From contig JAGQSO010000233.1 of assembly GCA_020439505.1 (NCBI GenBank), forward strand, positions 1 to 32,776: 32,776 bases of DNA. The letters are read 5' to 3'. The stretch comes from Acidimicrobiales bacterium. GTDB taxonomy: Bacteria; Actinomycetota; Acidimicrobiia; Acidimicrobiales; Iamiaceae. Both the position numbers and the translations under genes were made by a program. This document shows positions 23,817 through 31,217 of this stretch, piece by piece; positions within the stretch are counted from its first letter, which is position 1; each line of letters starts with the position of its first letter. The notes under the pieces were generated by a model. It was not told where the DNA came from. It did no database searches and saw only the letters and a program-made list of their open reading frames with translations.

Positions 23817-24164
23817 TCAGCCGCAGCGGGCCACGTCGGGGCGGTAGACCGGAGGTTGGTCGCCCCCACCATCAGATATCGACCAGCGCGACACCTCGTC
23901 GGCTTCGACCTTGCCCGCCGCCACCACCTCGGCCACCGACGTCGGGTAGCTACCCCGATCCGAGTGGAAGTCGGCCACCGCCATCTTCAGGTTCCGCAAC
24001 TCGGTCTCGCAGTTGGACTGGCGGGTGTCGGACTGGATGGCCCGGGCCGAGGTGACGGCGATCATCACCAGACCGACCACGAACACCGACACCAACAACA
24101 GCTCGGACATGGTGAATCCCCTCTCACCATGAACCCTCCCGGCCAGCGTCGTGAACCGTCCCAC
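23817..24164 (-). CDS. Type IV prepilin-like protein
   Basis: A 115-residue protein with a class III signal: a leader of about 16 residues ending in Gly, then FTMSELLLVSVFVVGLVMIAV. Glu is at mature position 5, as needed for pilin assembly. The GspG-like body has LRNLKMAVADFHSDRGSYPTS, and two Cys (one near NCETE, one in the last three residues) could form a disulfide. GTG 24164 was chosen because it supplies the leader and TACCGT lies 7 nt before it. An ATG inside the signal would remove the cleavage site. No prepilin peptidase, assembly ATPase or other pilin gene is in the window. Confidence 0.75.
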   Translation of the reverse strand: MGRFTTLAGRVHGERGFTMSELLLVSVFVVGLVMIAVTSARAIQSDTRQSNCETELRNLKMAVADFHSDRGSYPTSVAEVVAAGKVEADEVSRWSISDGGGDQPPVYRPDVARCG

Positions 24165-24171
24165 AGCGGGA

Positions 24172-24177
24172 ACGGTA
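24172..24177 (-). promoter_or_regulatory. Probable -10 box (TACCGT) of the prepilin gene
   Basis: TACCGT on the minus strand lies 7 nt before GTG 24164 and supports that start. Confidence 0.35.
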
Positions 24178-24277
24178 CCGGCTGACGCCACCGGTCCCCG
24201 AGGCCACGACCACGCCGCCCCCGTTCCCAACCCGGCCGGGTCGTCGGCCGGGCCGCCCCGCCGACCATCATTGACCC

Positions 24278-25075
24278 ATGACCGACTCGGACCCCTCGCC
24301 CGGGTACCAGCCCTCGGGCGGTCCGGTGCGGACCACCCGGCGCCGGGGACGGATGACAGACGCCAAGCGCCAGGCGCTGGCCGACCTCTCCCCCCGTTGG
24401 GCCCTGGGCTCCAGGTTGAGCGGCCCCGAACTCGACGCCGCTTTCGGTCGCTCCGCCCCGCGGCTTCTCGACGTCGGGGTGGGAACCGGCGAAGCAACCC
24501 GGGAATGGGCGGCCCGCCACCCCGACCACGACGTAATCGCGGTGGAGGTCCACCAGCCCAGCCTGGCCCGCCTCCTTCAGGACCTGGAGCTCCATGGACC
24601 AGACAACGTGCGGGTGCTGGACGCCGACGTGACCGCGGTGCTGGCCGATCACGCTCGTGAGATCGACACCGGCCGGCCGTCGGGCCCGGCGGCGTTCAGC
24701 GCGGTGAGGGTCCTGTTCCCCGATCCGTGGCCCAAACGCCGCCACCTCCACCGTCGCCTCGTCGACCGGTCGTTCGTATCGGTGGTTGCCGACCTGCTCC
24801 CGTTGGGGGGTTGGATCCACCTGGCCACCGACTGGGACGACTACGCGCTCCAGATGCGCCTGGCTCTGCTGCGTGAGTCGAGGCTGGTGATCGACCTCGA
24901 CGGTGAACACGCGGGCCTCGGCCCCGAAGACCTCGTCCACCCCGACGAGATCGACCCCGACGACCCGCCCCGGTGGGCTTCGGCCCGGCCGCCTCGGCCG
25001 GTCACCACCTACGAGGCCAGAGGTCTGGAGGCCGGGCGCCACATCACCGACCTCGTCGCCCACCGCCACCGCTGA
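24278..25075 (+). CDS. trmB: tRNA (guanine-N7-)-methyltransferase TrmB
   Basis: A 265-residue SAM-dependent enzyme that makes m7G46 in the tRNA variable loop. The SAM motif is LLDVGVGTGEATREWA, the acidic VIAVEVHQPS follows, and the family signature is LFPDPWPKRRHLHRR. The C-terminal PVTTYEARGLEAGR binds tRNA. The first 25 residues are a disordered extension and translation might begin at an internal ATG (MTDAKRQ, residue 26). It is flanked by the divergent prepilin gene and a convergent acyltransferase gene. Confidence 0.93.
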   Translation: MTDSDPSPGYQPSGGPVRTTRRRGRMTDAKRQALADLSPRWALGSRLSGPELDAAFGRSAPRLLDVGVGTGEATREWAARHPDHDVIAVEVHQPSLARLLQDLELHGPDNVRVLDADVTAVLADHAREIDTGRPSGPAAFSAVRVLFPDPWPKRRHLHRRLVDRSFVSVVADLLPLGGWIHLATDWDDYALQMRLALLRESRLVIDLDGEHAGLGPEDLVHPDEIDPDDPPRWASARPPRPVTTYEARGLEAGRHITDLVAHRHR

Positions 25076-25114
25076 GCACCCGGCATCGCTGAGCGCTCGG
25101 CATGACTGGGGGGT

Positions 25115-25137
25115 CGACGTCCGGCAAGCCGACGTCG
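25115..25137. terminator. Possible bidirectional hairpin
   Basis: CGACGTC and GACGTCG form a 7-bp stem with a 9-nt loop between convergent trmB and acyltransferase genes. There is no T-run; this is a weak call. Confidence 0.3.
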
Positions 25138-25156
25138 GGTCAGCCGACGCCCCGGT

Positions 25157-25897
25157 TCAGCCCAGGTTCCGAAGCTCTTCCTCGTCGAGATCGGCCAGGC
25201 GGGCCAGGTCCTCGGGGCGAACGGTGGGGCGCTCGGGGATCACCTCGCCCTTCCCGTCGGGGCGAACCCACCCCACGCCAGGCCGGTGCTCGCGGATGAC
25301 CCGGGCCGGTACGCCACCCACGATCGCCCGGTCCGGCACCTCGCCCCGCACCACCGAACCGGCCGCGATCACGGCGTGACGACCGATCCGAGACCCGGCC
25401 AGGATCGTGGAGCCATGCCCGATCCACACCCCCTCGCCGATCACCACCGGCTCGTGCTCCCCCAACTGAAGCCCCGGCGGCGTGGCGGGGTCCTGGTAGC
25501 CGTGGTTGGCGTCGGTCACGTAGATGTCCTGGCCGAACCACACGTCGTCACCGATGGTGATCGACTCGTGAGCCACGATCCCCGACCTCATGCCGATCAC
25601 GCACCGATCACCGATCACCAGGGCCCGGGGCGGGACGGTGGTCTGGGTCGGCGAATACCCGGCGGCCAGGGTCACCCAGGTGTTGACCATGGTCTGGGTG
25701 CCGATGTGGATCTGACGCTCTCCGTAGATGGTGGCGGTCGGGAAGCCGATCAGGCTTCCCTCCCCGAACGACCCGAACCTCTCCGCCGCCCGGGTTCCGG
25801 GCGCGATGGCTCCGCTGAGGCGAAGGCGCTGCCACCCGCGCTGGATCACCTCGTTGGCGACGCGGTGGACGGCTCGGGCGACCGGACGGGGCAGCAC
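25157..25897 (-). CDS. Hexapeptide-repeat acyltransferase
   Basis: A left-handed beta-helix acyltransferase of about 246 residues. Hexapeptide turns recur, for example IGDRCVIGMRSGIVAHESITIGDDV and the VVIGEGVWIGHGSTILAGSRIG run, and HGYQDP carries the likely catalytic His. It would transfer an acetyl or other acyl group from CoA to a sugar or antibiotic-like substrate, as in the maltose/galactoside O-acetyltransferase group. GTG 25897 was chosen because TACGCT lies 6 nt before it; a TTG at 25930 would add 11 residues. It is divergent from a small membrane protein gene. Confidence 0.82.
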   Translation of the reverse strand: MLPRPVARAVHRVANEVIQRGWQRLRLSGAIAPGTRAAERFGSFGEGSLIGFPTATIYGERQIHIGTQTMVNTWVTLAAGYSPTQTTVPPRALVIGDRCVIGMRSGIVAHESITIGDDVWFGQDIYVTDANHGYQDPATPPGLQLGEHEPVVIGEGVWIGHGSTILAGSRIGRHAVIAAGSVVRGEVPDRAIVGGVPARVIREHRPGVGWVRPDGKGEVIPERPTVRPEDLARLADLDEEELRNLG

Positions 25898-25903
25898 CGC
25901 CGA

Positions 25904-25909
25904 AGCGTA
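25904..25909 (-). promoter_or_regulatory. Probable -10 box (TACGCT) of the acyltransferase gene
   Basis: TACGCT on the minus strand ends 6 nt before GTG 25897, selecting that start over the upstream TTG. Confidence 0.35.
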
Positions 25910-26000
25910 GGACGGACACGGTGACCCCAAGAAGACACGCGGCAGACCCCCGTGACCACCACCACCCCGGGCCCGCTAGCCATCTCGGGTCCGCGGTCCC

Positions 26001-26006
26001 TAACCT
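26001..26006 (+). promoter_or_regulatory. Probable -10 box (TAACCT) of the small membrane protein operon
   Basis: TAACCT ends 8 nt before ATG 26015 and supports that start rather than an ATG 63 bp upstream. Confidence 0.4.
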
Positions 26007-26014
26007 GGCTGGTC

Positions 26015-26518
26015 ATGGAGTCCGCTTCGGTTGCCGAGGTCCCGGTTCCCTCCTCCACCGCCGGGGGGTGTCCCTTTCCCCATCAGGCGTTGGGAGCGAC
26101 ATCGTGTCCCATCACCGCCACCGCCGGAATCGCCCCTGACGGTCCCCGGTCGAACGCGGACCTGATCGCCCGCCGGATCCTGCGGATCCCCGAGACCGGG
26201 CCCCGGGTGTCGGCCGCCAAGGCCCAGTCGGCGTTCCAGAAGTCGATGTTGATCTCGGCCACCCGCTGCACGCTCACCTACGTGGTGTTCCCGTTCCTCG
26301 CCCCTGCCATCGGGTTCGCCACCGGGGTCGGCCCCTGGATCGGGCTGCTCATCGGAACCGTGGCCATCGTGTGCGACGTGTTCACCGTTCGACGGTTCTT
26401 CGTCGCCGACCACAAATGGCGGTGGCCGTTCACCGCCATCGCGTCGAGCATCATCGTCCTGCTCGCGGTCTTGTTGGTCCAAGACATCAGCCACATCGCC
26501 GGGCGCCTGGTCCAATGA
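26015..26518 (+). CDS. Small membrane protein of unknown function
   Basis: A 167-residue protein. The first 45 residues are soluble and hold GGCPFPHQ and TSCPIT, a Cys/His arrangement that might bind metal or heme. A helical RSNADLIARRILRIP region follows, then two or three membrane segments (from about CTLTYVVFPFLAPAIGFA to VAIVCDVFTV, and IASSIIVLLAVLLVQDI). I do not recognise the family. Its stop overlaps the start of the YbaN-family gene as ATGA, so the two are probably cotranslated and may form one membrane unit. Confidence 0.6.
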   Translation: MESASVAEVPVPSSTAGGCPFPHQALGATSCPITATAGIAPDGPRSNADLIARRILRIPETGPRVSAAKAQSAFQKSMLISATRCTLTYVVFPFLAPAIGFATGVGPWIGLLIGTVAIVCDVFTVRRFFVADHKWRWPFTAIASSIIVLLAVLLVQDISHIAGRLVQ

Positions 26519-26955
26519 GCGCCACCCCGGCCGTCGGACGCCTCGGCCGTGCCGGGTGGCTGGTGGCGGGGTTCATGGCCGTCGGCCTGGGATCGCTGGG
26601 AATCATCGTTCCGGGCCTGCCCACCACCGTGTTCTTCATCGTGGCGGCATGGTGCTTCAGCCGAAGCAGTCCGCGCTTCGAGCAGTGGGTGCTCGACCTG
26701 CCCAAGATCGGACCCCTGGTCCGCGACCACCGTGACGGCCTGGGCATGCCGATCCGGGCCAAGCAGTACGCCACCGTCACCATCGCCGCGGTGATCACGC
26801 TCAGCGGGATCACCCTTCGCAGCGCCCCGGTGATCGTCGGGGTCGTGGTGGCCCTGGCCGCCGTGGGTGTCGCCACCATCTGGTTTCGGGTACCCACCCG
26901 CGAAGACGTGCTCGCTCGACGGGCCTCGGAGCTTGAGATACCCACCCGGAGGTGA
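26515..26955 (+). CDS. YbaN family (DUF454) membrane protein
   Basis: A 146-residue inner-membrane protein. The family pattern is clear: GLGSLGIIVPGLPTTVFFIVAAWCFSRSSPRFEQWVL, then GPLVRDHRDGLGMPIRAK, and two more hydrophobic helices. Function is unknown in any organism I can recall. ATG 26515 overlaps the preceding stop. Nothing nearby suggests a pathway. Confidence 0.82.
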   Translation: MSATPAVGRLGRAGWLVAGFMAVGLGSLGIIVPGLPTTVFFIVAAWCFSRSSPRFEQWVLDLPKIGPLVRDHRDGLGMPIRAKQYATVTIAAVITLSGITLRSAPVIVGVVVALAAVGVATIWFRVPTREDVLARRASELEIPTRR

Positions 26956-26995
26956 CCGGGGGACGGTGCCCCGCCGGTCGGCTCGCCGAAGTCGG

Positions 26996-27256
26996 TCAGG
27001 CCGGCGCGCTCGACAGGCGTGGACGTCGCCGCTTGGCCGAACGCAACAACCGCTCGACCACTACACGGGTCAACCCCACCGCGGCACCCGACGCCGCTGC
27101 GTACAGCACCGCTTCGCCCAGCCTGGTGTCGTGGCCGGCGGGGTTGACACCCCGACGAGACCGCCACTCGCGGGCGAGCGCCTTTTGGACCAGCGTATGG
27201 ATGCCGAGGGTCACGGCTGCCGACACCGCCGCCCAGATGAGATCTTCGTCTTCCAT
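26996..27256 (-). CDS. Small membrane protein, DUF4235-like
   Basis: An 86-residue protein with a hydrophobic helix near the start (LIWAAVSAAVTLGIHTLV), a short polar loop and a second helix (AVLYAAASGAAVGLTRVVVERLL), then a basic end. The layout and the loop NPAGHDTRLGEAVLYAA resemble DUF4235 proteins, which are common and uncharacterised in actinobacteria. It is downstream of the TetR gene on the same strand, 62 bp away, possibly in one transcript. Confidence 0.6.
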   Translation of the reverse strand: MEDEDLIWAAVSAAVTLGIHTLVQKALAREWRSRRGVNPAGHDTRLGEAVLYAAASGAAVGLTRVVVERLLRSAKRRRPRLSSAPA

Positions 27257-27318
27257 GGGCCTTGCTTACACGCTCCACCCACCGCTGGCGAAGGGCCGAA
27301 GGTCGGTGACGGCCGGGC

Positions 27319-27975
27319 TCAGGCGTCGGCTCGCCTATCGGCGCGCCTCTCATCGGCCTCGGCCAGTGATTCCTGCACTCGGTCGGCTCGGTCTCCGAAC
27401 CCGACGAAGAGGTTTGACGCTGCCGCGTTGACGATCGGCTGGACCTGATCGAGAGCGATCAGCCCGGAGTGGGCGAGGGCGATGGTCCCGTGCATGTGGG
27501 CCCACATCTGGGTGGCGAGGAACGACGGATCGGCGGGTCCGAACCGGCCCGAATCGACACATCGCTGGACCGCCTCCACCAGGATCAGGAACGTGTCGTA
27601 TCCGACACCGGCCACCTCGGCCGCCCCCGGACCAGCCGCACCCACCCCGAAGATCACCTGGTAGAGGTTCGGCTCTTCGACCGCGTTGGCGACGTAGGCG
27701 TCGCCGAGCAGGATCAGGTCGACCACGGGGTCCTCGCCCGGCGAGTCCGCCGCGGCCACCAGGCGCTGGCGCAGCCGGTCGAAACCTTCGCGGGCGACCG
27801 CCGCCCTCAACTCCTCCATCGACCCGAAGTACGTGTACACCGCCATGGTCGACGTCCCCACCTCCCGGGTCAACGCCCGGAGGGTCAACGCCCCAGGACC
27901 GCCCTCCGCCAGCATCCGGGCCGCATGGTTCACCAAGGCGTCTCGCATGCCAGGATCTGGTGAGCGGGGATTCAC
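27319..27975 (-). CDS. TetR family transcriptional regulator
   Basis: A 218-residue repressor. The HTH lies at about residues 10-52 (MRDALVNHAARMLAEGG, then LTLRALTREVGTSTMAVYTYFGS), and an all-helical ligand domain of the WHG type follows, with ATQMWAHMHGTIAL. GTG 27975 is used; an ATG eight codons later or a start further upstream are possible. A 15-bp interrupted palindrome sits 15 nt upstream and is a likely autoregulatory operator. The aldo/keto reductase gene ends about 105 bp upstream on the same strand and may be part of the same response. Confidence 0.82.
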   Translation of the reverse strand: MNPRSPDPGMRDALVNHAARMLAEGGPGALTLRALTREVGTSTMAVYTYFGSMEELRAAVAREGFDRLRQRLVAAADSPGEDPVVDLILLGDAYVANAVEEPNLYQVIFGVGAAGPGAAEVAGVGYDTFLILVEAVQRCVDSGRFGPADPSFLATQMWAHMHGTIALAHSGLIALDQVQPIVNAAASNLFVGFGDRADRVQESLAEADERRADRRADA

Positions 27976-27989
27976 GGCGCAAAGGTTCC

Positions 27990-28004
27990 CACATCGGTCA
28001 TGTG
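27990..28004. promoter_or_regulatory. Candidate TetR operator
   Basis: CACAT and ATGTG flank CGGTC, just upstream of the TetR start. Position and size suit an autoregulatory site; binding is inferred. Confidence 0.35.
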
Positions 28005-28027
28005 ACGTCTGCCATATCGGCAGGGCA

Positions 28028-28047
28028 CCGCGGCCCACGGGCCGCGG
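28028..28047. repeat. GC-rich palindrome between the reductase and TetR genes
   Basis: CCGCGGCCC and GGGCCGCGG face each other across AC (9-bp arms). It is followed by GGCCGCGG and a run of GGGCGGA repeats. It could stop the reductase transcript or be a replication/cloning-prone GC tract. Confidence 0.4.
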
Positions 28048-28080
28048 GCCGCGGGTGGTGGGCGGAGGGCGGAGGGCGGT

Positions 28081-29070
28081 TCAGCGACGGACCGTGGCCT
28101 CCAGTTCAGCCTTGATCTCGGGGGTCAGCCGCTCGAGCGCGTCGAGGGCTCCCATGTTCTCGCGCACCTGGTCGGCGGAACTCGCCCCGGTGATCACCGT
28201 GGAGACGTTGGGGTTGGTGGCGCACCATGCGATGGCCAACTGCGACGGTGTCACATCGAGGCTCTTGGCCAGTTCGACCAGCTTGGCGGCCTTGGCGTTG
28301 CTGGCGGGGTCCACCAGGATGTCGCGCAGCCACTCGTACCCGGGCAGCGAGGCACGGCTTCCTTCGGGTATCCCGTCCACGTACTTGCCGGTCAGAAGTC
28401 CCGACGCCAACGGGCTCCAGGTGGTCAGACCGATACCGATGTCCTCGTACAGGCGGGCGTACTCACGCTCCACCCGACGGCGTTCCAACAGGTTGTACTG
28501 GGGCTGTTCGACCACCGGCTTGTGGAGGTGATGGCGCTCGGCGATCTCCCACGCCGCCCGGATCTCGTCGGCCGACCACTCCGAGGTACCCCAGTAGAGG
28601 GCTCGGCCCGACGACACGATGTCACTCATCGCCCAGACCGTCTCCTCCAACGGTGTGGTCGGGTCGGGCCGGTGGCAGTACAAGAGATCGACGAAGTCCA
28701 GGCCCAGCCGTTCCAACGACCCCTCGACCGCGTGCATCAGGTACTTGCGGTTGAGGGTGTTGCGCATGTTCACCACGTCGCCGTGGATGCCCCAGAACAC
28801 CTTCGTCGAGATGAGGTAGGACCAGCGCTCCCACCCCAACCGGTCGATGGCCCGCCCCATGATCCGCTCGGACTCACCCCCGGCGTAGGCCTCGGCGTTG
28901 TCGAAGAAGTTGACCCCCGCCTCCCGAGCGACGGCGAGGCAGTCCTCGGCCAGGCCGGTGTCGAGCTGTTCCCCGAACGTGACCCAGGAACCGAAGGAGA
29001 GCACGCTCACCTGGAGACCCGATCGGCCGAGCCGGCGGTAGGGCATGACGGGACGGTCGACGGCAGACAT
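28081..29070 (-). CDS. Aldo/keto reductase (potassium-channel beta-subunit-like)
   Basis: A 329-residue NADPH-dependent oxidoreductase of the (beta/alpha)8 fold. The catalytic tetrad is visible: D57 and Y62 ([11 protein letters not shown]), K90 (ISTKVFW) and H133 (YCHRPD). The cofactor-binding [17 protein letters not shown] near the C-terminus matches the Kv-beta/YghZ group. The carbonyl substrate is unknown. A good ribosome site (AGGAG) lies 6 nt before the ATG. It precedes the TetR gene on the same strand, and its start lies about 100 bp from repeat copy B. Confidence 0.9.
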   Translation of the reverse strand: MSAVDRPVMPYRRLGRSGLQVSVLSFGSWVTFGEQLDTGLAEDCLAVAREAGVNFFDNAEAYAGGESERIMGRAIDRLGWERWSYLISTKVFWGIHGDVVNMRNTLNRKYLMHAVEGSLERLGLDFVDLLYCHRPDPTTPLEETVWAMSDIVSSGRALYWGTSEWSADEIRAAWEIAERHHLHKPVVEQPQYNLLERRRVEREYARLYEDIGIGLTTWSPLASGLLTGKYVDGIPEGSRASLPGYEWLRDILVDPASNAKAAKLVELAKSLDVTPSQLAIAWCATNPNVSTVITGASSADQVRENMGALDALERLTPEIKAELEATVRR

Positions 29071-29174
29071 CGGGTGCTCCTGTGCAGGGTCGGAAGTCGG
29101 GCGCGGCGGAGCCTACCCAGGACTTCTCGGCCAGCAACCCCATACCCAGCCACCACATGCGCGTTGTTCAGGAC

Positions 29175-29347
29175 CGTTTGCGCGGTTGCGAGCTTGCGAG
29201 CCACTGGGCAAACGCCGTCGAGCCGCCGCAACGAAGTGAGGACCGGGCTGACGGAACCAGGAGTCGTCCGCCGAAGGCGGCCCACGAGAACTGGACCGCG
29301 TGCAGTTCAGGTGACTCCCAAGCCCGGCAAAGGATGCCGGACACGGC
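29175..29347 (-). repeat. Dispersed ~175 bp repeat, copy B
   Basis: This is the inverted partner of 20418-20592. Read on the minus strand it carries the same CCGCCTTCGGCGG hairpin, the same central CCCGGTCCTCACTTCGTTGC block and the terminal CGTTTGC...GCAAACG arms (7 bp here, 9 bp in copy A). One base is missing relative to the core of copy A. It lies between the divergent aldo/keto reductase and adenylyl cyclase genes. Confidence 0.75.
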
Positions 29348-29535
29348 ATCAGCGTCGCGGGATCGAGACCGTTGAACCCTCTGCTGACCGTCGCACCCGG
29401 GACCACCCCGACGGTCCGCGCCCCGGGAACCGACGGGATCGGAACCGTTCCCGGTCCGCCCGCAGCCGGAGACGGGGCCCAGACTCCATCACCCCTACCA
29501 CTAGGGCCACCGATCCCGATCGTGGCGGACCGACG
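29348..29535. other. Non-coding interval with one inverted repeat
   Basis: Between repeat copy B and the cyclase I see no convincing gene. CCGGGAAC (29423-29430) and GTTCCCGG (29447-29454) form an 8-bp inverted repeat with a 16-nt spacer, which could be a protein-binding site or transcript hairpin upstream of the cyclase. Confidence 0.4.
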
Positions 29536-30192
29536 GTGGCCGAGGGACGGCGGCTGATAAGACGGGTGCGGGTCTGGCTGGCCCTGGGACTCATCCTCGC
29601 CAACCTCGCAGGAATAGCCGTGGTGGTGGCCTGTGTGGTCTGGGTGATCCCCGGCCCGCCGATCGAACGGCTCGGCCGTCTCGTCGCCCTGAACATCATC
29701 GTGGCCCTGGTCTTCTGCCTCGTAGCTGTGCCGTCGATCCTGGCGTGGGGCGAGACCTGGCAACGCGCCGGTAGGCGGTGGCTCCGGGAAGGGCGCGACC
29801 CCGAGCCGCGCGAGGTCACCGCGGTACTCCACGCGCCGGCCCGGATCTTCACCGTGCACGTCACCGCCTGGTGTCTGGCCGCGGTCACATTCACAACCCT
29901 GAACACCCTGCTCGACCCCCAGATGCTCACCCGGGTCGGCTTCACGGTGTTCCTCGGCGGCCTGACCACCTCGGCCTTCACCTACCTGATCGCCGAACGG
30001 GCCATGCGGCCGGTCGCCGCCCTCGCCCTGTCGGCCACCCCGGTGGACCGCCCCCGCCTCCCCGGCGTCGTCACCCGGACCACCATCGCCTGGGCGCTCG
30101 GCTCGGGGGTCCCGCTGCTCGGGGTGGTCATCACCGGGATCTTCGGTCTGGTGCGGCCCCGCGCCACCCCGCCCAACTCTCCATCAACATGA
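29536..30192 (+). CDS. Adenylyl cyclase, N-terminal membrane half (split gene)
   Basis: About 218 residues with roughly five hydrophobic segments, starting VRVWLALGLILANLAGIAVVV. LIAERAMRPVAALAL and WALGSGVPLLGVVI match the membrane anchor of mycobacterial class III cyclases of the Rv1318c/Rv1320c/Rv3645 group, where the protein continues into HAMP and cyclase domains. Here the frame stops at TGA 30190-30192 right after RATPPN, while the continuation lies one frame back. The GTG at 29536 is a tentative start; GTG 29566 is an alternative. Either a one-base deletion in the CCCCGCCC tract split an ancestral gene, or the two parts are made separately from coupled frames. Confidence 0.65.
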   Translation: MAEGRRLIRRVRVWLALGLILANLAGIAVVVACVVWVIPGPPIERLGRLVALNIIVALVFCLVAVPSILAWGETWQRAGRRWLREGRDPEPREVTAVLHAPARIFTVHVTAWCLAAVTFTTLNTLLDPQMLTRVGFTVFLGGLTTSAFTYLIAERAMRPVAALALSATPVDRPRLPGVVTRTTIAWALGSGVPLLGVVITGIFGLVRPRATPPNSPST

Positions 30193-31031
30193 TCGTGCTG
30201 GGTGGGCTCGGTCTGACCATCGGTTCGTGGATGGTGTGGCTCGGAACCCGGGCCCTGGCCGCGCCTCTGCGGGATCTGCGCAAGGCGATCCGAGCCCTGA
30301 GCGAAGGTGATCTCCAGGCCCGAACCGAGGTCTACGACGGCAGCGAGCTCGGCCTGCTCCAAGCCGGGTTCAACGAGATGGCAGCGGGCCTCGAGGAACG
30401 GGAGCGGCTTCGCGACCTCTACTCCCGCCAGGTCGGCGAGGACGTGGCCCGCGATTCCTTGGAGCGCGGCACCGAGCTGGGCGGGGAGCTGAGCCGGGCC
30501 GCGGTCGTGTTCGTCGACATCGTCGGCTCCACCCAGTTGGCGGCGAGTCGGCCCGCCAACGAGGTGGTCGATCTGCTCAACCGCTTCTTCGCGGTGGTCG
30601 TCGAGGAGGTGCACGCCCACGGCGGCTGGATCAACAAGTTCCAGGGCGACGCCACCCTCGCCGTGTTCGGGGTACCCAACTCGACCGGCGATCCCGCCGG
30701 CCGAGCGCTGGCCACGGCGCGTGCCGTGGCCAGCCGCCTTCCCCGGGACGTACCCCAGCTCGACGCCGGGGTCGGCGTGTCCTACGGACCGGTGGTGGCC
30801 GGCAACATCGGAGACGAGAGCCGGTTCGAGTTCACCGTCATCGGAGACCCGGTGAACGAGGCGGCCCGCCTCACCGAGCTGGCCAAGACCCACCGGCCCA
30901 TGGTTCTGGCCTCCGCCGCGACGCTGCTGGCGGCATCGATCGCCGAGCGTGAGAACTGGCGCCTCGATGGCGAGGTCACCTTGAGGGGACGCGCCGACCC
31001 GACCCAGCTGGCGGTTCCGACCACCCCCTGA
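30189..31031 (+). CDS. Adenylyl cyclase, C-terminal part: TM-HAMP-cyclase (split gene)
   Basis: A 280-residue product if begun at ATG 30189, which overlaps the stop of the N-terminal half (ATGA). It has one membrane helix (2-20), a HAMP domain (about 21-75, PLRDLRKAIRALSEGDLQ) and a class III cyclase domain. All key residues are present: metal-binding D110 (VFVDIVGST) and D154 (FQGD), adenine-selecting K150 and D220 (IGDPVN), and transition-state N223 and R227. It should make cAMP as a dimer. Five codons upstream of the ATG (QLSIN) in this frame still look homologous to uninterrupted relatives, which argues for a recent split. Confidence 0.8.
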   Translation: MIVLGGLGLTIGSWMVWLGTRALAAPLRDLRKAIRALSEGDLQARTEVYDGSELGLLQAGFNEMAAGLEERERLRDLYSRQVGEDVARDSLERGTELGGELSRAAVVFVDIVGSTQLAASRPANEVVDLLNRFFAVVVEEVHAHGGWINKFQGDATLAVFGVPNSTGDPAGRALATARAVASRLPRDVPQLDAGVGVSYGPVVAGNIGDESRFEFTVIGDPVNEAARLTELAKTHRPMVLASAATLLAASIAERENWRLDGEVTLRGRADPTQLAVPTTP

Positions 31032-31071
31032 CCGCAGGCCCCACCACCGACTCGGTCCGCGACTCGATCAC

Positions 31072-31086
31072 CCGCTCGGGGAGCGG
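31072..31086 (+). terminator. Weak hairpin after the cyclase
   Basis: CCGCTC and GAGCGG pair around GGG about 40 nt past the stop. The rest of the 186-bp gap before glcD shows only the AGGGGA ribosome site. Confidence 0.3.
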
Positions 31087-31217
31087 TTCGCAGGAGGAGC
31101 CGAGCAGCGGAAGTCACACCGCCCCCTCGAACCGGGCTCGACGGGGCGTGGCATGCTTTGGCCCGCGCCCGGCACCGACGGCCCGGGTCCACCGCTCACA
31201 CCCAGGGGACACCACAG

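Noticed and set aside
20593..29174. Genomic island or composite transposon bounded by the two repeats
   Set aside because: The interval contains core genes such as trmB, no transposase or integrase, and composition like the flanks, so transfer is not supported.
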